Shown: positions 8,970 to 18,047 of the stretch, piece after piece
Position numbering within the stretch: the stretch's first letter is position 1
How the letters are laid out: every line of letters starts with the position of its first letter
Assembly (NCBI RefSeq): GCF_000719865.1
Contig: NZ_JOID01000008.1
Span: 248,001 to 312,000 of the forward strand
DNA from: Streptomyces albus subsp. albus
Lineage (GTDB): Bacteria; Actinomycetota; Actinomycetes; Streptomycetales; Streptomycetaceae
Direction of reading: 5' to 3'
Length of the DNA: 64,000 nucleotides
Position numbers and translations under genes: made by a program
Notes under the pieces: model-generated
What the model saw: only the letters and a program-made list of their open reading frames with translations
Told to the model about the DNA's origin: nothing
Database searches by the model: none

Positions 8970-9905
8970 TCAGTTCCGCCCGTCCAGGCAGCGCGCCAAC
9001 CAGTCGGAGGCGGCGGAGAACGCCTCGTCCGTGGTGCCGTGCCGCAGCGGCGGCAACTCCTCCGGCCTCACACCGGCGCGCGGATAGGAGCCCAGGAAGC
9101 GCACCTTGGGGCAGATCCGCTTCAGACCCATCAGGGCCTCGCCCACCCGGCGGTCCGTGATGTGCCCCTCACAGTCCACCGAGAAGCAGTACCGGCCGAT
9201 CCCCTCACCCGTCGGCCGCGACTCGATGCGCATCATGTTGACCCCGCGGGCCGCGAACTCCTGGAGCAGCTCCAGCAGCGCGCCCGGATGGTCGTCGCCC
9301 AGCCAGATCACCACGGACGTCTTGTCGGCCCCGGTCCGCGCCGCGGGCCGGGCGGGCCGGCCGGCGAGTACGAAGCGGGTCACCGCGTTCTGTGCGTCGT
9401 GGATATCGGTGACCAGCGGCTCCAGCCCGTACGTCGCGGCGGCGAACTCTCCCGCGAAGGCCGCGTCGTACCGGCCTTCCTGCACCAGCCGGGCCCCGTC
9501 GGCGTTGGAGGCGGCGGACTCCCACTGGGCGTCCGGGAGGTGCGCGGCCAGCCACTTGCGGACCTGCGGCTGCGCCACCGGGTGCCCGGTCACCGTCTTC
9601 ACGCCGGTTAGCTCGGTCCCGGGCCGGACGAGCAGGGCGAAGGAGATCGGCAGCAGCACCTCGCGGTAGATCATCAGAGGCTTGCCGGTGGCCAGTTCGT
9701 CGAGCGTCGCGGTCACCCCGCCCTCGACCGAGTTCTCGATCGGCACCAGCGCGGCACCCGCCTCGCCGGACCGCACCGCGTCCAGCGCGGCCGGGACGGA
9801 GACCATGGGAACCAGTTCGCGCGTGGCCGCCTCCGGCAGGGTCCTGAGCGCGGCCTCCGTGAAGGTGCCCTCGGGGCCCAGGTACGTATAGCGGCTGACG
9901 GACAT
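8970..9905 (-). CDS. pheA: Prephenate dehydratase
   Basis: 311 residues starting MSVSRYTYLGPEGTF at ATG 9905, with AAGGAG 10 bases before it; a longer in-frame reading to 9926 has no ribosome site. The catalytic domain (1-185) shows GPEGTFTEAA, PIENSVEGGV and TRFVLAGR motifs; a C-terminal ACT domain (about 200-285) includes a GRYCFSVDCEGH stretch expected to bind Phe for feedback control. It converts prephenate to phenylpyruvate in phenylalanine synthesis. It is a stand-alone dehydratase without chorismate mutase, as usual in actinobacteria. It sits upstream of serS in the same direction. Confidence 0.96.
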   Translation of the reverse strand: MSVSRYTYLGPEGTFTEAALRTLPEAATRELVPMVSVPAALDAVRSGEAGAALVPIENSVEGGVTATLDELATGKPLMIYREVLLPISFALLVRPGTELTGVKTVTGHPVAQPQVRKWLAAHLPDAQWESAASNADGARLVQEGRYDAAFAGEFAAATYGLEPLVTDIHDAQNAVTRFVLAGRPARPAARTGADKTSVVIWLGDDHPGALLELLQEFAARGVNMMRIESRPTGEGIGRYCFSVDCEGHITDRRVGEALMGLKRICPKVRFLGSYPRAGVRPEELPPLRHGTTDEAFSAASDWLARCLDGRN

Positions 9906-10045
9906 CGCTGCGGGGCTCCTTCTCACGGGGAGCCTCCCACCATACCGGCGGCAGGGGAGCCCGGCCCGCCGCCGGCGGCCGCTCCCGGCGAGGGCCCGTC
10001 CGGTGACCGCCGCTCCGGTGCGGGCTCATATGGACTCATGCGAAC

Positions 10046-11281
10046 TCATCCCTCCAGCAACTCCCGGCCCACGTAGCCGCCCGGCTCGCAGCCGCCCGGC
10101 ACCGCGAAGAGACCGCTCGCCTCGTGCCGGATGAACGGCGACAGCGCGTCCCCCCGGTCGAGCTTGCGCTGCACGGGGACGAAGCCCCGCAGCGGATCGG
10201 CCTGCCAGCAGATGAACAGCAGACCCGCGTCCGGGGCCCCCTTCTCGTCGTAACCGTCGTGGAAGGAGAAGGGGCGTCGCAGCATCGCCGCTCCGCCGTT
10301 CGTCTCCGGCATCGAGATCCGGGCGTGGGCGTTGGCGGGGACGACGGGCCTGCCGTCGGGACCGGTCTTCTCCAGGTCCAGCGGGGTGGTCTCGGTGCCG
10401 CCCGTGAGCGGGGCGCCGCTGTCCTTGCGGCGTCCGATCACCCGCTCCTGCTCCTCCCGGGACAGCTCCTCCCAGTCGTCCAGCAGCATCCGGATGCGCC
10501 GGACCACGGCGTACGAGCCGTGCGCCATCCATTCGGGGTCCTTCGCCCCGCCGCCCTCGGGCACGAAGACCCGCTGCTGGAAGTCCGCCTCCTCCGGGCG
10601 CGGATTCCTGGTCCCGTCGACCTGGCCCATCAGATTGCGGGTGGTCATGGGCCGGGCGGTCGCCCCGGCGGAGCGGTTGAAGCCGTTCATCTGCCAGCGC
10701 ACCCGGGCCGTCTCCGCGGCGTCCTTCTGCAGGGTGCGCAGGGCGTTGAAGGCGACCAGTGCGTCGTCGGCGCCGATCTGCACCCACAGGTCGCCGTTGC
10801 TGCGCCGGGGGTCCAGAGCGTCGGAGGAGAACGCGGGCAGCGGGTCGAGCGCGGCGGGGCGGCGGTCCTCCAGCCCCGTGCGGCCGAAGAAGCTGTACCC
10901 GAAGCCGAACGTGATGGTGAGGGAGGACGGGCCGGCGTCCAGGGCGATACCGGTGTCGTCCGTCACCGCGCGGCCTGCGGTCAGCCGCTCGGCCGTCCGG
11001 GACCAGCGGCGCAGCAGCGCTGCGGCCCCCTTCCGGCCGGCGTCCGGCAAGAGGTCGAAGGCGGCCAGATGACCGCGTGCCTGCGGAGCGGTGGTGATGC
11101 CCGCCTGATGTTTCCCGTGAAACATCAGGCCGGTGGAGCCGACGGAGCTGAGCGGTGGGGTGTCGTCACCGGCGAGCGCGGTGCCCGCCACACCACCGGT
11201 CGCGCCGGCGACGAGTCCGGCGGCACCGGCCACGCCCGCGGTTCCGAGCAGTCGGCGCCTGGAGAGGGGAGGAGTGGTCAT
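10046..11281 (-). CDS. dtpA: Dyp-type heme peroxidase, Tat-exported (DtpA/EfeB family)
   Basis: 411 residues from ATG 11281, which overlaps the stop of the copper-resistance gene (ATGA). The N-terminus carries a twin-arginine signal (SRRRLLGTAG) with an Ala-rich hydrophobic core. The heme-binding fold shows the GQVDGTRNP motif (family GXXDG) and a later His in NAHARISMP for the proximal ligand. In S. lividans the orthologous gene sits in the same operon with sco and ecuC and is needed for maturation of the copper-radical oxidase GlxA. The same role is inferred here from gene order. Extracytoplasmic, heme-dependent peroxide consumption; an iron-release (EfeB) role is the alternative. Confidence 0.9.
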   Translation of the reverse strand: MTTPPLSRRRLLGTAGVAGAAGLVAGATGGVAGTALAGDDTPPLSSVGSTGLMFHGKHQAGITTAPQARGHLAAFDLLPDAGRKGAAALLRRWSRTAERLTAGRAVTDDTGIALDAGPSSLTITFGFGYSFFGRTGLEDRRPAALDPLPAFSSDALDPRRSNGDLWVQIGADDALVAFNALRTLQKDAAETARVRWQMNGFNRSAGATARPMTTRNLMGQVDGTRNPRPEEADFQQRVFVPEGGGAKDPEWMAHGSYAVVRRIRMLLDDWEELSREEQERVIGRRKDSGAPLTGGTETTPLDLEKTGPDGRPVVPANAHARISMPETNGGAAMLRRPFSFHDGYDEKGAPDAGLLFICWQADPLRGFVPVQRKLDRGDALSPFIRHEASGLFAVPGGCEPGGYVGRELLEG

Positions 11282-13404
11282 CAGTCGATCTTCACGTTCC
11301 GGGTCTCGGTGATCTGGTCGGTGTCGGAGGTGCGCACGGTGAGCGATGCCTTCCAGGTGCCTGCCAGGGGGAGCTGGAAGCCGGCGGCCGACCAATGGCC
11401 GGTGGCGAGCTCGGCCAGCCTGACCGGGAGCGGCCCCACGTCCTGGGCGGGGAGGGTGAAGGCGAGCTTCACCTCGGCTGCGTCCAGTGGCTCGCCGTCC
11501 GGGTCGTCAAGCCGGACGTGAAGGCTGTTACCGCAGGTGCTGGAGGGGTCGAAGAGGGTGATTCCGGCCGTACCGGCCCCCTTCTCGCCCCCGGTGTCGA
11601 AGGGGATGTCGAACATGACGGGCTGCCCGAAGGAGGCGGGGCCGGCGGCGGCCGCTCGGGCCGTCCGCTCCTCCGTACGGGCCGGTTCGGTGCCTGTCAG
11701 GGCGGTGGTGACGGCCAGGACGAGTGCGGCCACGCCCGCTTCGGCCAGCACCGAGCGGCGGAGCCGGGTCCGTTCCGGGTCGGCGTCGCGGGCACGGCGC
11801 TCGCGGGCCGCCGTCAGGGCGGCGCGCTGCCGGGCGAGCTGGACGGCCCGCTCGGGGCCCACCGGGGCGGTGACGGAGGAGGCACCGCAGGGGTCCGGGG
11901 CCGACCCGCCCTCCGCGGAGGGCTCCGGTACGGGCTGCTTGTCCCGCACCGTCTCCTCCGTCGGCCGCTCCGGCAGTACGGGCCGCTCCCGCAGCGTCGT
12001 CTCCGGCCCCCGCGCGGGAACAGCGGGTACGGCTTCGGGGACCGGGCCCGTCCCCGGCGCGGCGGAGGTCTCCTCCGAGCGCTCCCCGGCGGGAACCGGT
12101 GACCCGTCCGGCAGCAGGCCGGCGCGCTGCCGCGACCACCGGGCGAAGACCAGCATCAGGGCCACCAGCCCGGCCTTGGCCAGCAGCAGTCGCCCGAACG
12201 AAGTGGTGGTGAGGGCGTCCCAGGAGCCGACCTGCCGCCAGGACTGGTACAGCCCGGTCGCGGCCAGCAGCAGCACGCTGCCGAGGGCCGTCCGGGAGAA
12301 CCGCCGCACCACCGGCCGTTCCGCCGCCGGCCCGTGGTGGAGCGTCACCAGGAGTGCGGCCAGGCCGCCCAGCCAGAGCGCCACGGCCAGCAGATGCAGG
12401 ACGTCCATCGGCACGGCCAGCCACGGCTGGAGACCGGTGGACGCGTGTTCGGCGGCGGCCCAGGTGACCGCCAGAGCGGCGGCGACGACGGCCCCGCCGG
12501 CCGCCGCGAGCCAGAAGCGCGAATTCCGGTGCTCCCGGTGCTCCGGAGCCGTATCCCCACCGGCTTCCTCCCGGTGCCCGGCGGACCACCGGTCCGGGGA
12601 GAACAGGACTGTCACGCACAGCGCGGCCACCGCGAGCAGCAGCAGCCGGGAGACCAGCGCGGTTCCGGAGGGGGTCGCCACAACGTCCCGCAACGCACCC
12701 GGATCGAACATCTTGGTGAGTCCGCCGCCCTCCGTGTACGGCCCGCGGAGCAGGAGCAGCGCGAAGGTGGCTGCGGAAAGCAGGGCCCAGCCCCGCACCA
12801 CCAGCCGCCGCAAGGCCGGCACGGAGGCCGCGGACGGCCGGCAGCCCAGGACGAACGCGCCGCCGCCCACGAGCAGCACGAAGCCCGCGTAGGCGGCGTA
12901 GCGCGCGATGGCGTGGAGGAGGCCGGTGAGTCCGCCGCCCGGCTGGTCGTCCGGCAGCGCCGCGCTGGTCGCCGACGGGGCGCCCACGGAGAAGGTGAAA
13001 GCGCCCGAGACGGGATGGCCGTCGGCCGAGACGGCCCGCCAGGCGACGGTGTAGGTGCCGTCCGGCAGCCCCGGCCGCAGGGCGACACCGTGCCGGACGG
13101 TGCCGTCGGTGCCGAGGTCACGCGGTGCACCGGTGTCGGCCCGTGAGCCGTTTGGTCCGAGGACCCGGATCGCGTCGCGGGAGAGAGTGACGCTCCCGGA
13201 GAAGGTGAGCACCACCTCCTCGGGCGCCCGCTCGGCCACCGCGCCCTGCCGCGGAACGCTCCCGGTCAGCGCGGCGTGCGCCGAGGCCGGGGCGGCACCG
13301 GCGAGCAGTACGCCGAGCACGCCCAGTACGGCCGCGGCGCCGAGCAGCAGCACGGCGGCGGTACGGGCGGCGGCCGGGCGGTCCCGGCAGGGTGCGGAGG
13401 CCAT
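11281..13404 (-). CDS. CopC-CopD-YtkA fusion, copper transport/resistance membrane protein
   Basis: 707 residues. A signal peptide is followed by a CopC domain beginning at the HAALTGSVPRQG motif (His as mature N-terminus is the copper ligand in CopC), then about eight to nine membrane spans of CopD (roughly 160-430), a Pro/Glu-rich linker of about 90 residues (435-520), one more membrane span, and a C-terminal extracytoplasmic YtkA/FixH-like domain (about 590-707). It probably moves copper across the membrane and feeds the Sco/ECuC relay. It starts 5 bp after the ecuC stop and overlaps the peroxidase start, so the four genes form one operon. The linker is low-complexity and probably disordered. 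Confidence 0.9.
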   Translation of the reverse strand: MASAPCRDRPAAARTAAVLLLGAAAVLGVLGVLLAGAAPASAHAALTGSVPRQGAVAERAPEEVVLTFSGSVTLSRDAIRVLGPNGSRADTGAPRDLGTDGTVRHGVALRPGLPDGTYTVAWRAVSADGHPVSGAFTFSVGAPSATSAALPDDQPGGGLTGLLHAIARYAAYAGFVLLVGGGAFVLGCRPSAASVPALRRLVVRGWALLSAATFALLLLRGPYTEGGGLTKMFDPGALRDVVATPSGTALVSRLLLLAVAALCVTVLFSPDRWSAGHREEAGGDTAPEHREHRNSRFWLAAAGGAVVAAALAVTWAAAEHASTGLQPWLAVPMDVLHLLAVALWLGGLAALLVTLHHGPAAERPVVRRFSRTALGSVLLLAATGLYQSWRQVGSWDALTTTSFGRLLLAKAGLVALMLVFARWSRQRAGLLPDGSPVPAGERSEETSAAPGTGPVPEAVPAVPARGPETTLRERPVLPERPTEETVRDKQPVPEPSAEGGSAPDPCGASSVTAPVGPERAVQLARQRAALTAARERRARDADPERTRLRRSVLAEAGVAALVLAVTTALTGTEPARTEERTARAAAAGPASFGQPVMFDIPFDTGGEKGAGTAGITLFDPSSTCGNSLHVRLDDPDGEPLDAAEVKLAFTLPAQDVGPLPVRLAELATGHWSAAGFQLPLAGTWKASLTVRTSDTDQITETRNVKID

Positions 13405-13409
13405 GCCCG

Positions 13410-13871
13410 TCAGTGCTTCTTCATCGACGGGTTGTGGGTGGCGGCCTTCACCGGGAGGGTCACCTCAAGAGGGCCCGACTCGGCGAAGTGAAGGGTCACG
13501 GAGACTTCCTCGCCCACGGCCGGCTTGTGCTTGAGCTCCTTGAACATGATGTGGTTCGCCCCGCGCTTCAGGACGAGCTCGCCGTTCGCCGGCACCTCGA
13601 AGGACTTGACCTGCTGCATCTTGCCGTCCTTGGTGCGGTGCAGCTCCACGTCGTCGGAGATGTCGCTGGTGGCGTGGGTGAGCCGGTCGGCGGTGTCACC
13701 GGTGTTGGTCACCGTGAGGAACCCGCCGGCCATGTCGGGCATGACGGGCTCGGGGACGTAACCGCCGCTCGTCGCCAGTTCCGGCCCGGTGGCACAGCCG
13801 GTGAGGGAGAGCGTGGCACCGAGCACGAGTGCGGCGCTGAGGGCGGTGGCGGTGGTGGCGCGGCGGTTCAC
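13410..13871 (-). CDS. ecuC: PCuAC-type extracytoplasmic copper chaperone lipoprotein
   Basis: 153 residues from a GTG (13871) that overlaps the sco stop by 4 bases (GTGA). A lipobox-like LTGC follows the hydrophobic signal. The PCu(A)C copper site is visible as the conserved H(M)X10MX21HXM-like arrangement: ELHRTKDGKMQQV and KRGANHIMFKEL. In S. lividans, ECuC passes Cu(I) to Sco and on to cytochrome oxidase and GlxA; the same route is inferred here. The C-terminus ends HNPSMKKH, a further Met/His-rich tail. Confidence 0.92.
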   Translation of the reverse strand: MNRRATTATALSAALVLGATLSLTGCATGPELATSGGYVPEPVMPDMAGGFLTVTNTGDTADRLTHATSDISDDVELHRTKDGKMQQVKSFEVPANGELVLKRGANHIMFKELKHKPAVGEEVSVTLHFAESGPLEVTLPVKAATHNPSMKKH

Positions 13872-14557
13872 GGGGTCTCTCCCTCGAGGAGCTTGGGCAG
13901 GTCGTTGGTGTAGTCGTCGACGGTGGTGTCCTCGCCGTAGAGGACGTGGGCCTTGTCGTCCTCCGGGGAGAAGGCGAGCACTTGGGCGCCATGGGTGGAG
14001 ACGATGTCGCCGTTCTCGTCCTCGGTCGGCGGGGCGATGCCGATGCCGACACTGCGCGCGGCGGCCTGGATGGCGTCGAAGTCGCCCGTGAGACCGATGA
14101 AGTCGGGGTCCTGGCCGCGCAGCCACGCGCCGAGCCGCTTCGGGGTGTCCCGTTCCGGGTCGGAGGTGACGAAGACGACGCGCAGGTCCTTCCGCTGGTC
14201 CTCGGACAGTGCCTTGGCGGCCACGGCGATGTTGCTCATCGTCAGCGGGCAGACGTCGGGGCAGTGGGTGTAGCCGAAGTAGAGGAGTGTTGGGTGTCCC
14301 TTGGTCTCTTCGACCAAGTCGTACTCCTGACCGGACGTGTCCGTGAGGACCAGCTCCGGCTTCTCGAACGGATTGTCGAGAACGGTCGCGGCCTGGGCGG
14401 GCTCCGCGGAGACCTCCGCGGCGGTCCCGGCACTGCCGTCGCCGCCACCGCCGCACGCGGTGAGGGCGAGCGCGGCTGCGACGGCGAGCACGCTGCCGCG
14501 CCACAGGGGTGTCCGCCTCGCACCGCGTGGGCGGGTGAGGCGTCGGGGGGTTCTCAT
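13868..14557 (-). CDS. sco: Sco1/SenC copper-delivery lipoprotein
   Basis: 229 residues from ATG 14557 with AGGAAG 5 bases upstream; a longer upstream reading is rejected. A signal sequence ends in LTACGGGG (lipobox). The thioredoxin-like SCO fold shows the copper motif CPDVCP near residue 110 and a distal His in STHGAQV. It delivers copper to the CuA/CuB centres of the aa3 oxidase and, in Streptomyces, to GlxA. It is the first gene of the sco-ecuC-copCD-dtpA operon. Redox reduction of disulphides is an alternative SCO role. Confidence 0.95.
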   Translation of the reverse strand: MRTPRRLTRPRGARRTPLWRGSVLAVAAALALTACGGGGDGSAGTAAEVSAEPAQAATVLDNPFEKPELVLTDTSGQEYDLVEETKGHPTLLYFGYTHCPDVCPLTMSNIAVAAKALSEDQRKDLRVVFVTSDPERDTPKRLGAWLRGQDPDFIGLTGDFDAIQAAARSVGIGIAPPTEDENGDIVSTHGAQVLAFSPEDDKAHVLYGEDTTVDDYTNDLPKLLEGETP

Positions 14558-14885
14558 AAGGGCTTCCTGGTGTAGGTCGTGTTGCGTGGTACGCCGCCGC
14601 GGGCCGGCCGGCGGACCCGGACCGGTACGGCCGCAGGGAGGAAGCGGCGGCCGACGAGGACGCCGGAGGTCACGGCGGCGGCCCGGTGAGGACACAGCGA
14701 CGCGGCGGACGCGGAGGGGCGGGGCGGCACCGGGGCGCGCTGTGCCCGTCTCCGCCCACCGGACGCGTCGGGGCGTGAAGGAGGCGCGCGAGGAGAGACC
14801 CGCCGACGACGGGGACGGCGAGTGGCTCACACGCGCGTGCGGCGGCGCGCGCGGATGCCCGGCACCTGCCGGTGGAACCGCCGCG
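14558..14885. other. Noncoding gap upstream of sco
   Basis: 328 bp between the sco start and the end of the membrane-protein gene on the same strand. The promoter of the copper operon is expected here. I see no clear copper-regulator (CsoR) dyad, hairpin or convincing small gene. Confidence 0.5.
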
Positions 14886-15692
14886 TCAGGCCGCCAGGCG
14901 GAAGTCCGGCGGACCTCTCCGGCTGACGGAGTGCTCGAGGTACAGCGGGCGCGGCCGCCCCGGTCCGTACGGGCGTGCGCGGCGCGCGCGCAGGCGCGGG
15001 CCGCCGGCCCCGGGGAGCCCCGCGAGCAGCGCCCGGGCCAGCCCGACGGCGGTGCGCAGCGACCGTACGAGCGCCCTTTCGGCCAGCCCCTGTACGGACA
15101 GCCGTACGAGACGGAACAGCGCGGCCTCCCCCCGCCGCAGCAGCAGCCCGAGCAGGACCGCCGCCAGCAGGTGGGCCAGCAGCATCTGCGGCGACGGCAG
15201 CAGCGACGCCGGGAGGACCCCGTGCGGGCCGGCCCCGCCACCGGCCGAGGCGGTCGCGGCGGCGGCCGCGTGCGCGCCCGGGTCGATGCCCGCGGCGGTC
15301 ACCACGCGGTGCGCCTCGGCGGCCGACAGCGGACGCCCGCCCTCACCGCACAGGAGCCGCGCGGCGAGCGCCGTCACGGTGTCGGACGAACCGCCGCCCG
15401 GCGGAGCGGCCGCCGGTCCGGCGAGATGCTGGGCGTATCCGAAGAGGGTGTGCAGAAGCACCTGCCCGGCTGCCAGTGCCGCGGCGATGCCGGGCAGGGA
15501 ACGCTCCCGGCCCGCGAGCCCCGCGGCGACCGCGAGGACGGCGAGGAAGCCCCCGCCCAGTGCCCACAGCGGGATCACGGCGCGGGCGGCGAGCACATGG
15601 CCGGTCGCGGACAGCACGACGCAGACCGCGGCGAACACCGCGGCCCTCGTCAGGCGCAGGCCCGTGCCGGCGCGTGCTGGGAAACCAGACAT
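14886..15692 (-). CDS. Integral membrane protein, unknown function
   Basis: 268 residues from ATG 15692. Hydrophobic segments lie at about 15-32, 40-60, 68-85 and 170-190, with a small-residue-rich loop between the third and fourth spans and an Arg-rich C-terminal tail from about 190. It lies upstream of sco in the same direction, separated by 328 bp, and similar proteins accompany this copper operon in other Streptomyces, so a link with copper or oxidase assembly is possible. No catalytic motif is seen. Confidence 0.75.
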   Translation of the reverse strand: MSGFPARAGTGLRLTRAAVFAAVCVVLSATGHVLAARAVIPLWALGGGFLAVLAVAAGLAGRERSLPGIAAALAAGQVLLHTLFGYAQHLAGPAAAPPGGGSSDTVTALAARLLCGEGGRPLSAAEAHRVVTAAGIDPGAHAAAAATASAGGGAGPHGVLPASLLPSPQMLLAHLLAAVLLGLLLRRGEAALFRLVRLSVQGLAERALVRSLRTAVGLARALLAGLPGAGGPRLRARRARPYGPGRPRPLYLEHSVSRRGPPDFRLAA

Positions 15693-15898
15693 GGCGGACT
15701 CATCATCGCACCGCGCCCCCGTGCCCCCTCCGCCAGGGTGGGTGGTGCGGAGGCATCCGCGGGCCGGGCCGGCACGCCCCATGCGCCCCCCGGGGAACGC
15801 ACCGCCGAACGAGCGGAGTCCCGTCCGGCGCAGGCTTACCACCGAGGCGCCCGGGCAATACGTAGCGGTATGTCGAGCCGCAGCCAGGAGGCCGCAGC

Positions 15899-16525
15899 AT
15901 GAGCATCTGGTGGTCACTCCACTTGCGGCGCGAGGCGGCGAGTGTGCCGCTGGCCCGCCGGCTTCTCCTCGGCACCATGGAGACCGCCGGGGTCCACCCG
16001 GAGACGTCCTTCGAACTGTCCGTCGCGCTCTCCGAGGCCTGCGCCAACGCGGTGGAGCACGGTGGCGACGGCGCCGGCCCGGGAGGCGGACGGTACCGCG
16101 TCACCGCGTACCTGGACGGGGAGAAGTGCCGCATCGAGGTCGCCGACTCGGGCCCCGGTTTCCCCGCCGCCCGCGACGAACCCGGCGGGCCCTCCGGCCG
16201 CCGCCGCGCCCGCCGCGCGTGGCCGGAGAGCAAAGGCTCCCCCTGGAACGCCGGGCCCACGGACCGCGCCGGCCACGCCGGCTCCGAGTACCACGCCGGT
16301 CACGGCGGCCACGCCGGCCAGGCGGGTCACGCCGGCCGGGCCGACCGCACGGAGCACGCCGAGCACGGCCGCGGACTGCTGCTGATCGAGTCCCTCGCCG
16401 ACCACGTCCACGTCCGGAACCGTCCGGGCCGGGGCGCGGTCGTCTGCTTCAGCAAGATGCTCAAGTGGCGGGACGGGGCCCGTCTCACCGGAGGCCCCCT
16501 GGCCGGCCCCGTCCTCAGCCCGTGA
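15899..16525 (+). CDS. HATPase-domain regulator (anti-sigma-like) with His/Gly/Ala insert
   Basis: 208 residues from ATG 15899 with CAGGAGG upstream. The GHKL fold is clear: N-box ALSEACANAVEHG near residue 50, G1 box VADSGPGFP near 85, G2 box GRGLLLIESLAD near 160. Proteins of this type are single-domain kinases or anti-sigma factors related to SpoIIAB/RsbW. Between the G1 and G2 boxes, where the ATP lid lies, about 60 extra residues are inserted, including repeated H-A-G and A-G-H units (about 120-150). The insert is coded by short CACGCCGG-like DNA repeats (16260-16345) and could bind metal. It is convergent with pepP. Confidence 0.85.
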   Translation: MSIWWSLHLRREAASVPLARRLLLGTMETAGVHPETSFELSVALSEACANAVEHGGDGAGPGGGRYRVTAYLDGEKCRIEVADSGPGFPAARDEPGGPSGRRRARRAWPESKGSPWNAGPTDRAGHAGSEYHAGHGGHAGQAGHAGRADRTEHAEHGRGLLLIESLADHVHVRNRPGRGAVVCFSKMLKWRDGARLTGGPLAGPVLSP

Positions 16526-16571
16526 GCCTCGGCCCGGAGCCTCAGCCCGGCACCCTCCGAGCAGCAGGCGC

Positions 16572-18047
16572 TCAGCCCTTCAGCCGCGCCATCCAGGACT
16601 CCACGTCGGCGGAGGAGCGCGGCAGGGCGGCCGAAAGGTTCCGGTTGCCGTCCTCGGTGACCAGGATGTCGTCCTCGATGCGGACACCGATGCCGCGGTA
16701 TTCCGCGGGCACGGTGAGGTCGTCCGCCTGGAAGTACAGGCCCGGCTCGACGGTCAGGCACATCCCCGGCTCCAGCGTGCCGTCCACATAGGTCTCGGTC
16801 CGCGCCAGCGCGCAGTCGTGTACGTCCATGCCGAGCATGTGGCCGGTGCCGTGCAGGGTCCAGCGGCGCTGCAGCCCGAGCTCCAAGACCCGCTCGACGG
16901 GGCCCTCGACGAGCCCCCACTCGACCAGCCTCTCGGCGAGCACCCGCTGTGCCGCGTCGTGGAAGTCGCGGTACTTGGCCCCGGGGCGCACGGCGGCGAT
17001 GCCGGCCTCCTGGGCCTCGTACACGGCGTCGTAGATCTTCCGCTGGAGGTCGGTGAAGCGGCCGTTCACCGGGAGCGTGCGGGTGACGTCCGCCGTGTAG
17101 AGGGTGTGCGTCTCCACGCCCGCGTCCAGCAGCAGCAGTTCGCCGGAGCGGACGGGGCCGTCGTTGCGCACCCAGTGCAGGGTGGTGGCGTGCGGGCCGG
17201 CGGCGCAGATCGAGCCGTAGCCGACGTCGTTGCCCTCGACCCGCGCGCGCAGGAAGAAGGTGCCCTCGATGTAGCGCTCGGAGGTGGCCTCGGCGCGGTC
17301 GAGGACCTTCACGACGTCCTCGAAGCCGCGCACGGTCGAGTCCACGGCCTTCTGCAGTTCGCCGATCTCGAACGCGTCCTTCACCAGCCGGAGTTCGCTG
17401 AGGAAGACCCGGAGCTCCTCGTCGCGTCCGGCGTCGAGCCGGTCGGCGAGGGCGGCTTCCAGGCCCATGTCGTGACCGCGGACGAGGCGTACGGGCCCGG
17501 CCTGCTCCGCCAGTTCGCCGGCGGCCTTCCGGACGTCGCGGCAGGGCAGCCCGAGCCGCCGCTCGTTCTCCGTCAGGCTGTACCGGCGGCCGACCCAGAG
17601 CTCGCCCTGGCCGTCCAGCCAGAACTCGCCGTTCTCGCGGTCGGAACGGGGCAGCAGATACAGCACGGCCTCGTGACCACCGTCCGCGGCGGGCTCCATG
17701 ACCAGTACGCCGTCCTCCGACTGGTCGCCGGTCAGATGGGCGTACTCGGTGCCGGCCCGGAAGGGGTATTCGGTGTCATTGGAGCGGGTCCTGAGATTGC
17801 CCGCGGGAATGACGAGCCGCTCACCGGGGAAGCGGCGGGACAGCGCGGCGCGGCGGCGGGCCGTCTCGGCCGCCTGCGGCAGCGGCTCCAGGTCGCGCAG
17901 CTCCGTGTCGGCCCAGCCGGCGCGCATATGGGCGGCGAGTTCGTCGGAGACGGCCGGGTAGAGGCCGTTCTTCCGCTGCTTGACCGGCTGGTGGTCGCCC
18001 GCCGGGGCGGTTTCGCTCTGCTGGGCCGGTACGGGCTGCTCGGTCAC
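16572..18047 (-). CDS. pepP: Xaa-Pro aminopeptidase (M24B)
   Basis: 491 residues from GTG 18047, chosen because a perfect AAGGAGG lies just before it; a longer reading to 18101 would bury that site. The pita-bread metallopeptidase domain shows all five metal ligands: the DAG and TADVTRT Asp residues, the His in GTGHMLGMDVHD, the Glu in TVEPGLYF and the Glu in VRIEDDILV. It removes N-terminal residues next to proline using Mn/Co in the cytoplasm. The N-terminal 40 residues are Gln/Pro-rich. It is followed by a 944-bp noncoding stretch upstream. Confidence 0.95.
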   Translation of the reverse strand: MTEQPVPAQQSETAPAGDHQPVKQRKNGLYPAVSDELAAHMRAGWADTELRDLEPLPQAAETARRRAALSRRFPGERLVIPAGNLRTRSNDTEYPFRAGTEYAHLTGDQSEDGVLVMEPAADGGHEAVLYLLPRSDRENGEFWLDGQGELWVGRRYSLTENERRLGLPCRDVRKAAGELAEQAGPVRLVRGHDMGLEAALADRLDAGRDEELRVFLSELRLVKDAFEIGELQKAVDSTVRGFEDVVKVLDRAEATSERYIEGTFFLRARVEGNDVGYGSICAAGPHATTLHWVRNDGPVRSGELLLLDAGVETHTLYTADVTRTLPVNGRFTDLQRKIYDAVYEAQEAGIAAVRPGAKYRDFHDAAQRVLAERLVEWGLVEGPVERVLELGLQRRWTLHGTGHMLGMDVHDCALARTETYVDGTLEPGMCLTVEPGLYFQADDLTVPAEYRGIGVRIEDDILVTEDGNRNLSAALPRSSADVESWMARLKG

